The notes beneath the pieces were generated by a model. It was not told the DNA's origin. It was given only the letters and a program-made list of their open reading frames with translations, and made no database searches. This document shows, piece after piece, positions 45,001 to 54,500 of a stretch of 64,000 bases of DNA. Origin of the DNA: Trichobilharzia szidati (taxonomy: Eukaryota > Platyhelminthes > Trematoda > Strigeidida > Schistosomatidae); NCBI GenBank assembly GCA_944472155.2, contig OX235279.1, forward strand, positions 55,277,564 through 55,341,563. Reading direction: 5' to 3'. Made by a program: the position numbers and the translations under genes. Numbering within the stretch: the first letter of the stretch is position 1; the number at the start of each line of letters is the position of its first letter.

Positions 45001-46421
45001 TGGAGGATAAGATCAGCGATGACAAAAGTAAAAAGTGGAGGCTATGAAGATTAAAGTTTGTAAAGTCGTACATTTTTAAAAAAGGAACGAAGTCGATTAC
45101 GTCCAAGAAAAGTGTCTTCGTTTTGACAGATCCATTTCTATAGTTGTACATTTATATACCGATATATACTAACAGTCTGTTAACAAAAAATATCCAGAAG
45201 CAAATCGATATGAGTTAGGCATACGTTAAGGAGACCATTGAGTGATACCAGACGCCAGGTCTTCGAGTGGAACTCAATTGGGGATGTGACGAGTTGGACA
45301 TCTGAAGGAGGAGATTATGTGATAAAGAAATGAAAGCCTGTGGTTTGTCATATAGCCAGCTAAAAAAGACATCAGAGAACAGATTAAAGTGGCGATGTGG
45401 TACTGTAATCCTATGTTCCACTCGGGATCCAAGGGATATAATAATAGAAATAGTTGAAAGGGTAAACACAATTTATGATAATTTTAAATTTGAGATATTG
45501 AAATATTCTTGTTGGTGATTAGAACTTAGACTAGATTAAAGTCAGGTAGTTAAGCGTCTCAAAGTACATTCATTTCCAAATGAAATTTAGATGATTATCC
45601 TTATAGTAATATTGAATATACAACAATGGTGACTGAAAATTAATCATTTGTTTGGCTGATGGAGACAGCTTTAAAGCCTATGAAAAGCGAAAGTTTTCTA
45701 TTGAAGCGAGTTTTACCTAGCCGCTTTTTGATCTTATCTTCGTGAATACAGTGTTCTATGAATTATTCAATATGATGTCTAATTTCAGCATGACATAATA
45801 AACTATTCCAGTGACTTTTCTACAAACTCTTCCATATTATGATTCACGAGGCTTTGTGAAAATCGTTAGTGTGCTTAATGAAACAAGCGATATAGAATAA
45901 TAGACTAGTGTTTATCTAGTAAAAATCCTCCGGACTGCCATTTGAATTCGTAAGTGCTGTTAGGAATGTTTACTGTCAAAGAGGCTATTTTTGAATTTCA
46001 GCTTACATATTTTTTCTTTCAACAATATCAACCGGTTTACACACAATCATGTTTTTGTTTTTCGTAATATTTTGAGCCAAATTATTTATAATTATGTGTA
46101 AATATAATTATAATTTATGTCATCTATTCCACAGTTCTCAAACTTTTTGTTGACACTAATATCAACCGGTTTCTGACAAGTTTACTTTAAAACACTCACC
46201 ATCATCGATCTCTATTTGCATACCTTTTTGTTTGATTCACATGTAATGCTTTTCTACCATATGTTTAGGTCTTTCCATTTGAAGTGTTCATTGGTGTTAA
46301 TGGCCGAATTTGGTTAACAGCGAATTCTCCCAGAGAAACTATGATCCTAGCCAACGCTATTGCAATTGCTGAGCACATATCAAACGATGAATGTTGTAGG
46401 TTAGCCAAAGAGCTTTATTGA
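35782..46421 (+). CDS. EXOSC3: RRP40 / EXOSC3-like exosome subunit (four exons)
   Basis: Exons 35782-36006, 38647-39028, 44593-44786 and 46269-46421 splice in phase at AG/GT borders to 318 codons (317 residues plus TGA). RRP40 is one of the three S1/KH cap proteins of the RNA exosome, which degrades and trims RNA in nucleus and cytoplasm. The N-terminal part has VLPGMTF and GPGLVYVP. An S1 domain covers about residues 134-202 (KVIGIVTRRAGRNFVIDIG, FEGSSKKNRPDIHAGDVI). A KH domain follows from about 203 with CGMGILGRYEPG and the family GxNG motif as GVNG (276-279). Human RRP40 is 275 residues. The extra length is mostly in a linker at about residues 76-130 that includes a polar, lysine- and serine-rich segment. 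The ATG at 35782 is favoured because an in-frame TAG lies at 35767-35769. Confidence 0.92.
36329..36515 (+). mobile_element. tRNA-derived SINE, copy 3 (best preserved)
   Basis: A 74-base tRNA-like head at 36329-36402 has an acceptor-type stem of eight perfect pairs (tgcgtcgg with ccgacgca), box A 'tggcacagtggttagga' and a T-arm 'ggggttcgatcccc'. A body of about 110 bases follows, shared with the other copies, and ends in an A-rich 'aatcaaaataatgaaataatg'. Intact A and B boxes mean an RNA polymerase III promoter is structurally present. It lies in sense orientation in the RRP40 intron. Confidence 0.9.
37155..37372 (-). mobile_element. Smα-like SINE with tRNA head and hammerhead-type core
   Basis: On the minus strand a tRNA-like head 'agtggtttaatggcctacga' and B-box 'ggttcgaac' (37274-37266) are followed 20-30 bases later by a hammerhead-type core, then by a body ending in 'ccaataaaggg'. 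Smα of Schistosoma mansoni is a tRNA-derived SINE that carries a hammerhead ribozyme; the order here agrees. The ends of the element are estimated. The assignment rests on remembered features of the family rather than on an alignment. Confidence 0.6.
37211..37250 (-). ncRNA. Hammerhead-ribozyme-like core, probably degenerate
   Basis: The minus strand has CTGATGA (37250-37244), a stem-loop 'gttccaaactaggac', then GAAAC (37225-37221), which are the two conserved blocks of a hammerhead in the right order and spacing. Compared with the usual form, stem II carries an extra 'aga' and one bulged base. No convincing cleavage-site strand pairs with the sequence after GAAAC. It is likely a relic and inactive in this copy. 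Confidence 0.45.
38140..38297 (-). mobile_element. tRNA-derived SINE, copy 4 (minus), truncated head
   Basis: Reverse complement of the common body ('gtgtggaatcaag' end) and of the tRNA head up to 'caacagcggttaggac', where similarity stops. Box B is altered to 'gagttcgatcc'. It lies in the RRP40 first intron. Confidence 0.8.
38647..39028 (+). CDS. EXOSC3: EXOSC3 exon 2
   Basis: The acceptor 'ttgttacag' ends at 38646 and the donor 'gag|gtgagt' follows 39028, leaving phase 1. It covers the low-complexity linker (VKRFKSSDSSGDTEEN) and the S1 domain (KVIGIVTRRAGRNFVIDIG). Confidence 0.9.
39029..40831. other. EXOSC3 intron 2, part upstream of the RTE insertion
   Basis: Mostly unrecognised. The right end (about 40500-40845) read on the minus strand may belong to an old CR1-type relic described below. 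Confidence 0.5.
40570..40845 (-). mobile_element. Possible old non-LTR relic (minus), host of the RTE insertion
   Basis: The minus-strand frame reads REKRFELCIKNHSFPRQFYK followed by TFKYIKLQP and TKSHIENVRQTLQ. That resembles the linker between endonuclease and RT in CR1/Jockey ORF2 proteins (compare RRTFQRNLTN...NPKSLYRFM in the CR1 at 20.6 kb). The same strand continues past the RTE insertion at 43886. Similarity is weak and the 5' extent unknown. Confidence 0.3.
40832..40845 (+). repeat. Target-site duplication of the RTE, left copy
   Basis: 'taatgcccactcag' is identical to 43872-43885 and flanks the RTE element. The first three bases could also belong to the (taa)n tail at the right end, so the true length is 11-14. 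Confidence 0.9.
40846..43871 (+). mobile_element. Young RTE-clade retrotransposon, about 3 kb
   Basis: A single-ORF non-LTR element: endonuclease then RT, almost no 3' UTR (the stop at 43855-43857 is followed by 'aggaaataataataataat'), and a trinucleotide-repeat tail, all typical of the RTE clade. It is flanked by a 14-base target-site duplication and sits in the second intron of the RRP40 gene in sense. The 5' end is a run of G (40845-40855, the first base shared with the target site), then 'caaacaaacctgctacag'. Apart from one frameshift it is intact, so the insertion is recent. At least five more relics of this family lie in the window. Confidence 0.93.
40884..43857 (+). pseudogene. RTE endonuclease-reverse transcriptase, one frameshift
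   Basis: The first frame (to 42875) carries the endonuclease: GTWNVRTMYE at the start, CESRWNG, GDMNAKLG and GSDHYLV, followed by the linker and RT motifs AGPDGIPAEV and QAGFRRNKSC. The second frame (from 42628) continues the RT with DSVDREVIW, TGVRQGCLLSPM and the catalytic YFADD (43066-43080), and ends in the RTE-type tail KKWRWIGHSLRKP, RRVGRPRVTW. The two frames join at 42783-42786, where four extra bases 'agcg' split motif A (FIDFEMAF|DSVDRE). The usual lysine before AF is methionine. No ATG precedes GTWNVRTM: the frame is open at its 5' edge and the first in-frame ATG is 40944, inside the endonuclease domain. So the start is missing or non-ATG. Confidence 0.92.
43872..43885 (+). repeat. 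Target-site duplication of the RTE, right copy
   Basis: Identical to 40832-40845. Removing 40846-43885 restores a continuous sequence. Confidence 0.9.
43886..44592. other. EXOSC3 intron 2, part downstream of the RTE insertion
   Basis: The first 200 bases continue the possible old non-LTR relic on the minus strand. The remainder shows nothing recognisable. Confidence 0.45.
44593..44786 (+). CDS. EXOSC3: EXOSC3 exon 3
   Basis: The acceptor 'gtcttctag' ends at 44592 and the donor 'aag|gttaga' follows 44786. It completes the split aspartate codon and encodes LSCVDEAGKACGMGILGRY through LGDQKVFPLLQLLSK, the S1-KH transition. Confidence 0.9.
44787..46268. other. EXOSC3 intron 3
   Basis: A 1.5-kb intron containing one short RTE 3' relic (45218-45455). 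Otherwise AT-rich without recognised content. Confidence 0.6.
45218..45455 (+). mobile_element. RTE retrotransposon relic, 3' end
   Basis: Follows the 3' end of the RTE at 40.9-43.9 kb: 'cttcgagtggaactcaattg', 'ggagattatgtgataaag', 'gaaatgaaagcctgtgg', 'tcagagaacagattaaagtgg', 'cctatgttccactcgggatcc', then the tail 'gatataataatag'. It is a 5'-truncated copy in sense orientation within the RRP40 intron. Confidence 0.85.
46269..46421 (+). CDS. EXOSC3: EXOSC3 exon 4 and stop
   Basis: The acceptor 'tatgtttag' ends at 46268. 50 codons plus TGA. It holds the KH-domain GVNGRIW motif and the closing helix ETMILANAIAIAEHIS, matching the RRP40 C-terminus. Confidence 0.92.
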   Translation, partial: VFPFEVFIGVNGRIWLTANSPRETMILANAIAIAEHISNDECCRLAKELY

Positions 46422-46505
46422 GTGCTCCCATTATAAATATTGACATTCAAGAACTTTGTACATAATACTGATATTAGATATTTGCAATCTATATTTCGAT
46501 TCTGA

Positions 46506-46511
46506 AATAAA
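46506..46511 (+). terminator. EXOSC3: Poly(A) signal of EXOSC3
   Basis: AATAAA 85 bases after the stop codon of the RRP40-like gene, giving a short 3' UTR before the tandem array begins. Confidence 0.65.
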
Positions 46512-46694
46512 ATAACATGTGGACATACTTGTTCCCGATCACTCTTCCATTATTCATTCAAACTCTGATTAACTCAAGTCAAAAATCAAATACGATCATT
46601 ATAAAAGTATTTTCCCTATACATAAGAAAATACATCACTTCATCAGGCCCTTCACGCCCACAGTGCAACACATTCATTGTTCTCAAGATGAACC

Positions 46695-46867
46695 TCAAAA
46701 GCGATATGAATTCATATGCTTCCAAAATTCCCATCACCCCACACAACACCCCACGAATAATACCCAATCATTTGGGCATCGAAACACAGCTACAGCCTAA
46801 TGAGAGCCTGCCAGCAGTGGATTCCCCTAGCTTCATTCGAACAGGTAGACACAACAGGACTGACTAT
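46695..46867 (+). repeat. Diverged fragment of the array unit at the array edge
   Basis: The sequence 'cagcagtggattcccct', 'cttcattcgaacaggtagac' and 'acaacaggactga' resembles the first 130 bases of the 1172-base unit, but it is clearly more diverged than any other copy. It is fused at 46868 to a near-identical unit 3' part, with about 565 bases of the unit missing between. Confidence 0.75.
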
Positions 46868-47348
46868 GAGTCGTCGAGTGATCATCATGAGTGGTTCAAC
46901 TTGACTAACACGGAGTCCAATATCTTTCATAATCCTGTTCATATAATCATCTCCTCTTGGTCAGCAGTAACTTCAGACATGATGGGAGACATTGTCCCAC
47001 CTGACGACCTACATCATAGAATCCACGACTGACACAATTAGGTGACACGGCTATAGGCTATCGATGTGGAGGGTTGGTAGAAGACTGCTGCTCCTTGTGG
47101 AACAACTGTGTAGACTCCGACCACGCCATAGTCTGTGAACGTGTATACTTACGACTGAAGGGGCATAGGAAACAGGTGGCTACACAACGTGTGCACGCCC
47201 AACTTCTTGATGAGAACACAAGCTCTTCATCTAGGAAATAGAAGAATGAATGTACCAATAACTGACTATCTGAATAAATAAATAAATAAAAAAATAAATA
47301 AACAGATATATAATTAAACGTCTGTCTGAGATTGACATGAATAGGCAT
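46868..47348 (+). repeat. Array unit 0, 3' part only
   Basis: Nearly identical to 48039-48520 of unit 1 (offset 690 onward); one A shorter in the A-rich run. It shares the marker 'gacatgatgggagac' with units 1 and 2. Confidence 0.93.
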
Positions 47349-48520
47349 CATGAGGAAGCCGGGTATAATAGCCAGTCAGTTGGGTGTCGAAAGAGTGGTA
47401 GAGGCTGTTGACAGCCTGTCAGCAGTGGATTCCCCTTGCTTCATTCGAACTGGTAGACACAAGAGGACTGATTGCGATGGGCTCCGAACGTGAGGAGCAG
47501 TGAAAGCTGGTCAAATAAATGTAAGCGAACTGAAAGCCTTTGAGAGGACCGTGAGAAGTGGTGTGCGACGAAAGCCAAAGAGATGGAGAAGGCATCGGTG
47601 GTAGGTAAGACCAGACAACTATTTAGACTGATTAGGGGAACGAGTTGTAAAATAGCAATGGTAAGCGAGACGATCTCCGAGAAGCAGGGTACTTTGATAA
47701 CCCCTGAGGATAGAAGATTGAAGTTTGCAGGGAAGAATTTGAGGAGCAGTTCAGCTGGCCTACAGCCACGCTAAATTTACTCAGCGTCCAACACTTACCT
47801 GAATGGGATGTAGACATCGGTCTTCCAACTGTAACGGATGTAGCCAAAGCTGTCTGTAATCTGAAATGAGGTAGAGCATGCTAGCCTGGTGGTATGACTG
47901 CAGAGGTGTTAGAGGATGGATGGTGGTGATGAAGTATTGTGTGAGTCAACTGAGATATTCAGCAATATGTGGGAATCTGAGATAGTCCAGCTGGACTGGA
48001 TAAAATCCTTGATTGTGCCAGTTGACAAGAAGGGAGACGAGTCGTCGTGTGATCATCATGAGTGGTTCAACTTGACTAATACGGAGTCCAATATCTTTCA
48101 TAATCCTGTTCATATAATCATCTCCTCTTGGTCAGCAGTAACTTCAGACATGATGGGAGACATTGTCCCACCTGACGACCTACATCATAGAATCCACGAC
48201 TGACACAATTAGGTGACACGGCTATAGGCTATCGATGTGGAGGGTTGGTAGAAGACTGCTGCTCCTTGTGGAACAACTGTGTAGACTCCGACCACGCCAT
48301 AGTCTGTGAACGTGTATACTTACGACTGAAGGGGCATAGGAAACAGGTGGCTACACAACGTGTGCACGCCCAACTTCTTGATGAGAACACAAGCTCTTCA
48401 TCTAGGAAATAGAAGAATGAATGTACCAATAACTGACTATCTGAATAAATAAATAAATAAAAAAAATAAATAAACAGATATATAATTAAACGTCTGTCTG
48501 AGATTGATATGAATAGGCAT
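47349..48520 (+). pseudogene. Representative unit (unit 1): rearranged RTE (SR2-like) relic
   Basis: Reading 47583 onward gives the linker block and, after a stop, the RT start near 47795-47865. There, two stops interrupt the region between CNLK and PGGMTAEVLED. A 4-base insertion at 'gaggatggatggtgg' then shifts the frame into the open segment 47916-48203, whose last recognisable RT piece is GDESSCDHHEWFNLTNTESN (compare the NHRGISLTN block of RTE proteins). The endonuclease end reads as CVDSDHAIVCERVYLRLKG at about 48280-48340 and stops at the 'aggaaatag' near 48405. Endonuclease end after RT start is the wrong order for one element but right for a circularly permuted tandem unit. Family naming is from memory. 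Confidence 0.75.
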
Positions 48521-51500
48521 CATGAGGAAGCCGGGTATAATAGCCAGTCAGTTGGGTGTCGAAAGAGTGGTAGAGGCTGTTGACAGCCTGTCAGCAGTGG
48601 ATTCCCCTTGCTTCATTCGAACTGGTAGACACAAGAGGACTGATTGCGATGGGCTCCGAACGTGAGGAGCAGTGAAAGCTGGTCAAATAAATGTAAGCGA
48701 ACTGAAAGCCTTTGAGAGGACCGTGAGAAGTGGTGTGCGACGAAAGCCAAAGAGATGGAGAAGGCATCGGTGGTAGGTAAGACCAGACAACTATTTAGAC
48801 TGATTAGGGGAACGAGTTGTAAAATAGCAATGGTAAGCGAGACGATTTCCGAGAAGCAGGGTACTTTGATAACCCCTGAGGATAGAAGATTGAAGTTTGC
48901 AGGGAAGAATTTGAGGAGCAGTTCAGCTGGCCTACAGCCACGCTAAATTTACTCAGCGTCCAACACTTACCTGAATGGGATGTAGACATCGGTCTTCCAA
49001 CTGTAACGGATGTAGCCAAAGCTGTCTGTAATCTGAAATGAGGTAGAGCATGCTAGCCTGGTGGTATGACTGCAGAGGTGTTAGAGGATGGATGGTGGTG
49101 ATGAAGTATTGTGTGAGTCAACTGAGATATTCAGCAATATGTGGGAATCTGAGATAGTCCAGCTGGACTGGATAAAATCCTTGATTGTGCCAGTTGACAA
49201 GAAGGGAGACGAGTCGTCGTGTGATCATCATGAGTGGTTCAACTTGACTAATACGGAGTCCAATATCTTTCATAATCCTGTTCATATAATCATCTCCTCT
49301 TGGTCAGCAGTAACTTCAGACATGATGGGAGACATTGTCCCACCTGACGACCTACATCATAGAATCCACGACTGACACAATTAGGTGACACGGCTATAGG
49401 CTATCGATGTGGAGGGTTGGTAGAAGACTGCTGCTCCTTGTGGAACAACTGTGTAGACTCCGACCACGCCATAGTCTGTGAACGTGTATACTTACGACTG
49501 AAGGGGCATAGGAAACAGGTGGCTACACAACGTGTGCACGCCCAACTTCTTGATGAGAACACAAGCTCTTCATCTAGGAAATAGAAGAATGAATGTACCA
49601 ATAACTGACTATCTGAATAAATAAATAAATAAAAAAAATAAATAAACAGATATATAATTAAACGTCTGTCTGAGATTGATATGAATAGGCATCATGAGGA
49701 AGCCGGGTATAATAGCCAGTCAGTTGGGTGTCGAAAGAGTGGTAGAGGCTGTTGACAGCCTGTCAGCAGTGGATTCCCCTTGCTTCATTCGAACTGGTAG
49801 ACACAAGAGGACTGATTGCGATGGGCTCCGAACGTGAGGAGCAGTGAAAGCTGGTCAAATAAATGTAAGCGAACTGAAAGCCTTTGAGAGGACCGTGAGA
49901 AGTGGTGTGCGACGAAAGCCAAAGAGATGGAGAAGGCATCGGTGGTAGGTAAGACCAGACAACTATTTAGACTGATTAGGGGAACGAGTTGTAAAATAGC
50001 AATGGTAAGCGAGACGATTTCCGAGAAGCAGGGTACTTTGATAACCCCTGAGGATAGAAGATTGAAGTTTGCAGGGAAGAATTTGAGGAGCAGTTTAGCT
50101 GGCCTACAGCCACGCTAAATTTACTCAGCGTCCAACACTTACCTGAATGGGATGTAGACATCGGTCTTCCAACTGTAACCGATGTAGCCAAAGCTGTCTG
50201 TAATCTGAAATGAGGTAGAGCATGCTAGCCTGGTGGTATGACTGCAGAGGTGTTAGAGGATGGATGGTGGTGATGAAGTATTGTGTGAGTCAACTGAGAT
50301 ATTCAGCAATATGTGGGAATCTGAGATAGTCCAGCTGGACTGGATAAAATCCTTGATTGTGCCAGTTGACAAGAAGGGAGACGAGTCGTCGTGTGATCAT
50401 CATGAGTGGTTCAACTTGACTAACACGGAGTCCAATATCTTTCATAATCCTGTTCATATAATCATCTCCTCTTGGTCAGCAGTAATTTCAGACATGAAGA
50501 GAGACATTGTCCCACCTGACGACCTACATCATAGAATCCACGACTGACACAATTAGGTGACACGGCTATAGGCTATCGATGTGGAGGGTTGGTAGAAGAC
50601 TGCTGCTCCTTGTGGAACAACTGTGTAGACTCCGACCACGCCATAGTCTGTGAACGTGTATACTTACGACTGAAGGGGCATAGGAAACAGGTGGCTACAC
50701 AACGTGTGCACGCCCAACTTCTTGATGAGAACACAAGCTCTTCATCTAGGAAATAGAAGAATGAATGTACCAATAACTGACTATCTGAATAAATAAATAA
50801 ATAAAAAAATAAATAAACAGATATATAATTAAACGTCTGTCTGAGATTGATATGAATAGGCATCATGAGGAAGCCGGGTATAATAGCCAGTCAGTTGGGT
50901 GTCGAAAGAGTGGTAGAGGCTGTTGACAGCCTGTCAGCAGTGGATTCCCCTTGCTTCATTCGAACTGGTAGACACAAGAGGACTGATTGCGATGGGCTCC
51001 GAACGTGAGGAGCAGTGAAAGCTGGTCAAATAAATGTAAGCGAACTGAAAGCCTTTGAGAGGACCGTGAGAAGTGGTGTGCGACGAAAGCCAAAGAGATG
51101 GAGAAGGCATCGGTGGTAGGTAAGACCAGACAACTATTTAGACTGATTAGGGGAACGAGTTGTAAAATAGCAATGGTAAGCGAGACGATTTCCGAGAAGC
51201 AGGGTACTTTGATAACCCCTGAGGATAGAAGATTGAAGTTTGCAGGGAAGAATTTGAGGAGCAGTTCAGCTGGCCTACAGCCACGCTAAATTTACTCAGC
51301 GTCCAACACTTACCTGAATGGGATGTAGACATCGGTCTTCCAACTGTAACGGATGTAGCCAAAGCTGTCTGTAATCTGAAATGAGGTAGAGCATGCTAGC
51401 CTGGTGGTATGACTGCAGAGGTGTTAGAGGATGGATGGTGGTGATGAAGTATTGTGTGAGTCAACTGAGATATTCAGCAATATGTGGGAATCTGAGATAG

Positions 51501-54500
51501 TCCAGCTGGACTGGATAAAATCCTTGATTGTGCCAGTTGACAAGAAGGGAGACGAGTCGTCGTGTGATCATCATGAGTGGTTCAACTTGACTAACACGGA
51601 GTCCAATATCTTTCATAATCCTGTTCATATAATCATCTCCTCTTGGTCAGCAGTAATTTCAGACATGAAGAGAGACATTGTCCCACCTGACGACCTACAT
51701 CATAGAATCCACGACTGACACAATTAGGTGACACGGCTATAGGCTATCGATGTGGAGGGTTGGTAGAAGACTGCTGCTCCTTGTGGAACAACTGTGTAGA
51801 CTCCGACCACGCCATAGTCTGTGAACGTGTATACTTACGACTGAAGGGGCATAGGAAACAGGTGGCTACACAACGTGTGCACGCCCAACTTCTTGATGAG
51901 AACACAAGCTCTTCATCTAGGAAATAGAAGAATGAATGTACCAATAACTGACTATCTGAATAAATAAATAAATAAAAAAAATAAATAAACAGATATATAA
52001 TTAAACGTCTGTCTGAGATTGATATGAATAGGCATCATGAGGAAGCCGGGTATAATAGCCAGTCAGTTGGGTGTCGAAAGAGTGGTAGAGGCTGTTGACA
52101 GCCTGTCAGCAGTGGATTCCCCTTGCTTCATTCGAACTGGTAGACACAAGAGGACTGATTGCGATGGGCTCCGAACGTGAGGAGCAGTGAAAGCTGGTCA
52201 AATAAATGTAAGCGAACTGAAAGCCTTTGAGAGGACCGTGAGAAGTGGTGTGCGACGAAAGCCAAAGAGATGGAGAAGGCATCGGTGGTAGGTAAGACCA
52301 GACAACTATTTAGACTGATTAGGGGAACGAGTTGTAAAATAGCAATGGTAAGCGAGACGATTTCCGAGAAGCAGGGTACTTTGATAACCCCTGAGGATAG
52401 AAGATTGAAGTTTGCAGGGAAGAATTTGAGGAGCAGTTCAGCTGGCCTACAGCCACGCTAAATTTACTCAGCGTCCAACACTTACCTGAATGGGATGTAG
52501 ACATCGGTCTTCCAACTGTAACGGATGTAGCCAAAGCTGTCTGTAATCTGAAATGAGGTAGAGCATGCTAGCCTGGTGGTATGACTGCAGAGGTGTTAGA
52601 GGATGGATGGTGGTGATGAAGTATTGTGTGAGTCAACTGAGATATTCAGCAATATGTGGGAATCTGAGATAGTCCAGCTGGACTGGATAAAATCCTTGAT
52701 TGTGCCAGTTGACAAGAAGGGAGACGAGTCGTCGTGTGATCATCATGAGTGGTTCAACTTGACTAACACGGAGTCCAATATCTTTCATAATCCTGTTCAT
52801 ATAATCATCTCCTCTTGGTCAGCAGTAATTTCAGACATGAAGAGAGACATTGTCCCACCTGACGACCTACATCATAGAATCCACGACTGACACAATTAGG
52901 TGACACGGCTATAGGCTATCGATGTGGAGGGTTGGTAGAAGACTGCTGCTCCTTGTGGAACAACTGTGTAGACTCCGACCACGCCATAGTCTGTGAACGT
53001 GTATACTTACGACTGAAGGGGCATAGGAAACAGGTGGCTACACAACGTGTGCACGCCCAACTTCTTGATGAGAACACAAGCTCTTCATCTAGGAAATAGA
53101 AGAATGAATGTACCAATAACTGACTATCTGAATAAATAAATAAATAAAAAAAATAAATAAACAGATATATAATTAAACGTCTGTCTGAGATTGATATGAA
53201 TAGGCATCATGAGGAAGCCGGGTATAATAGCCAGTCAGTTGGGTGTCGAAAGAGTGGTAGAGGCTGTTGACAGCCTGTCAGCAGTGGATTCCCCTTGCTT
53301 CATTCGAACTGGTAGACACAAGAGGACTGATTGCGATGGGCTCCGAACGTGAGGAGCAGTGAAAGCTGGTCAAATAAATGTAAGCGAACTGAAAGCCTTT
53401 GAGAGGACCGTGAGAAGTGGTGTGCGACGAAAGCCAAAGAGATGGAGAAGGCATCGGTGGTAGGTAAGACCAGACAACTATTTAGACTGATTAGGGGAAC
53501 GAGTTGTAAAATAGCAATGGTAAGCGAGACGATTTCCGAGAAGCAGGGTACTTTGATAACCCCTGAGGATAGAAGATTGAAGTTTGCAGGGAAGAATTTG
53601 AGGAGCAGTTCAGCTGGCCTACAGCCACGCTAAATTTACTCAGCGTCCAACACTTACCTGAATGGGATGTAGACATCGGTCTTCCAACTGTAACGGATGT
53701 AGCCAAAGCTGTCTGTAATCTGAAATGAGGTAGAGCATGCTAGCCTGGTGGTATGACTGCAGAGGTGTTAGAGGATGGATGGTGGTGATGAAGTATTGTG
53801 TGAGTCAACTGAGATATTCAGCAATATGTGGGAATCTGAGATAGTCCAGCTGGACTGGATAAAATCCTTGATTGTGCCAGTTGACAAGAAGGGAGACGAG
53901 TCGTCGTGTGATCATCATGAGTGGTTCAACTTGACTAATACGGAGTCCAATATCTTTCATAATCCTGTTCATATAATCATCTCCTCTTGGTCAGCAGTAA
54001 TTTCAGACATGAAGAGAGACATTGTCCCACCTGACAACCTACATCATAGAATCCACGACTGACACAATTAGGTGACACTGCTATAGGCTATCGATGTGGA
54101 GGGTTGGTAGAAGACTGCTGCTCCTTGTGGAACAACTGTGTAGACTCCGACCACGCCATAGTCTGTGAACGTGTATACTTACGACTGAAGGGGCATAGGA
54201 AACAGGTGGCTACACAACGTGTGCACGCCCAACTTCTTGATGAGAACACAAGCTCTTCATCTAGGAAATAGAAGAATGAATGTACCAATAACTGACTATC
54301 TGAATAAATAAATAAATAAAAAAAATAAATAAACAGATATATAATTAAACGTCTGTCTGAGATTGACATGAATAGGCATCATGAGGAAGCCGGGTATAAT
54401 AGCCAGTCAGTTGGGTGTCGAAAGAGTGGTAGAGGCTGTTGACAGCCTGTCAGCAGTGGATTCCCCTTGCTTCATTCGAACTGGTAGACACAAGAGGACT

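Noticed and set aside
46517..47032. A 171-residue open frame crossing into the array
   Set aside because: It spans the junction between unique sequence and the diverged unit fragment, has no domain, and its end is the same segment found in every unit.
47583..48203. Repeated 63-, 71-, 66- and 95-residue open frames in every array unit as real genes
   Set aside because: They are pieces of a broken RTE reading frame or their opposite-strand shadows. They are conserved only because the DNA units are near-identical, and the 1172-base period cannot keep a frame.
48380..48410. A hammerhead core in the array unit ('cttgatgagaac...aggaaat')
   Set aside because: The core is TTGATGA rather than CTGATGA, and no stem II closes before the GAAA.
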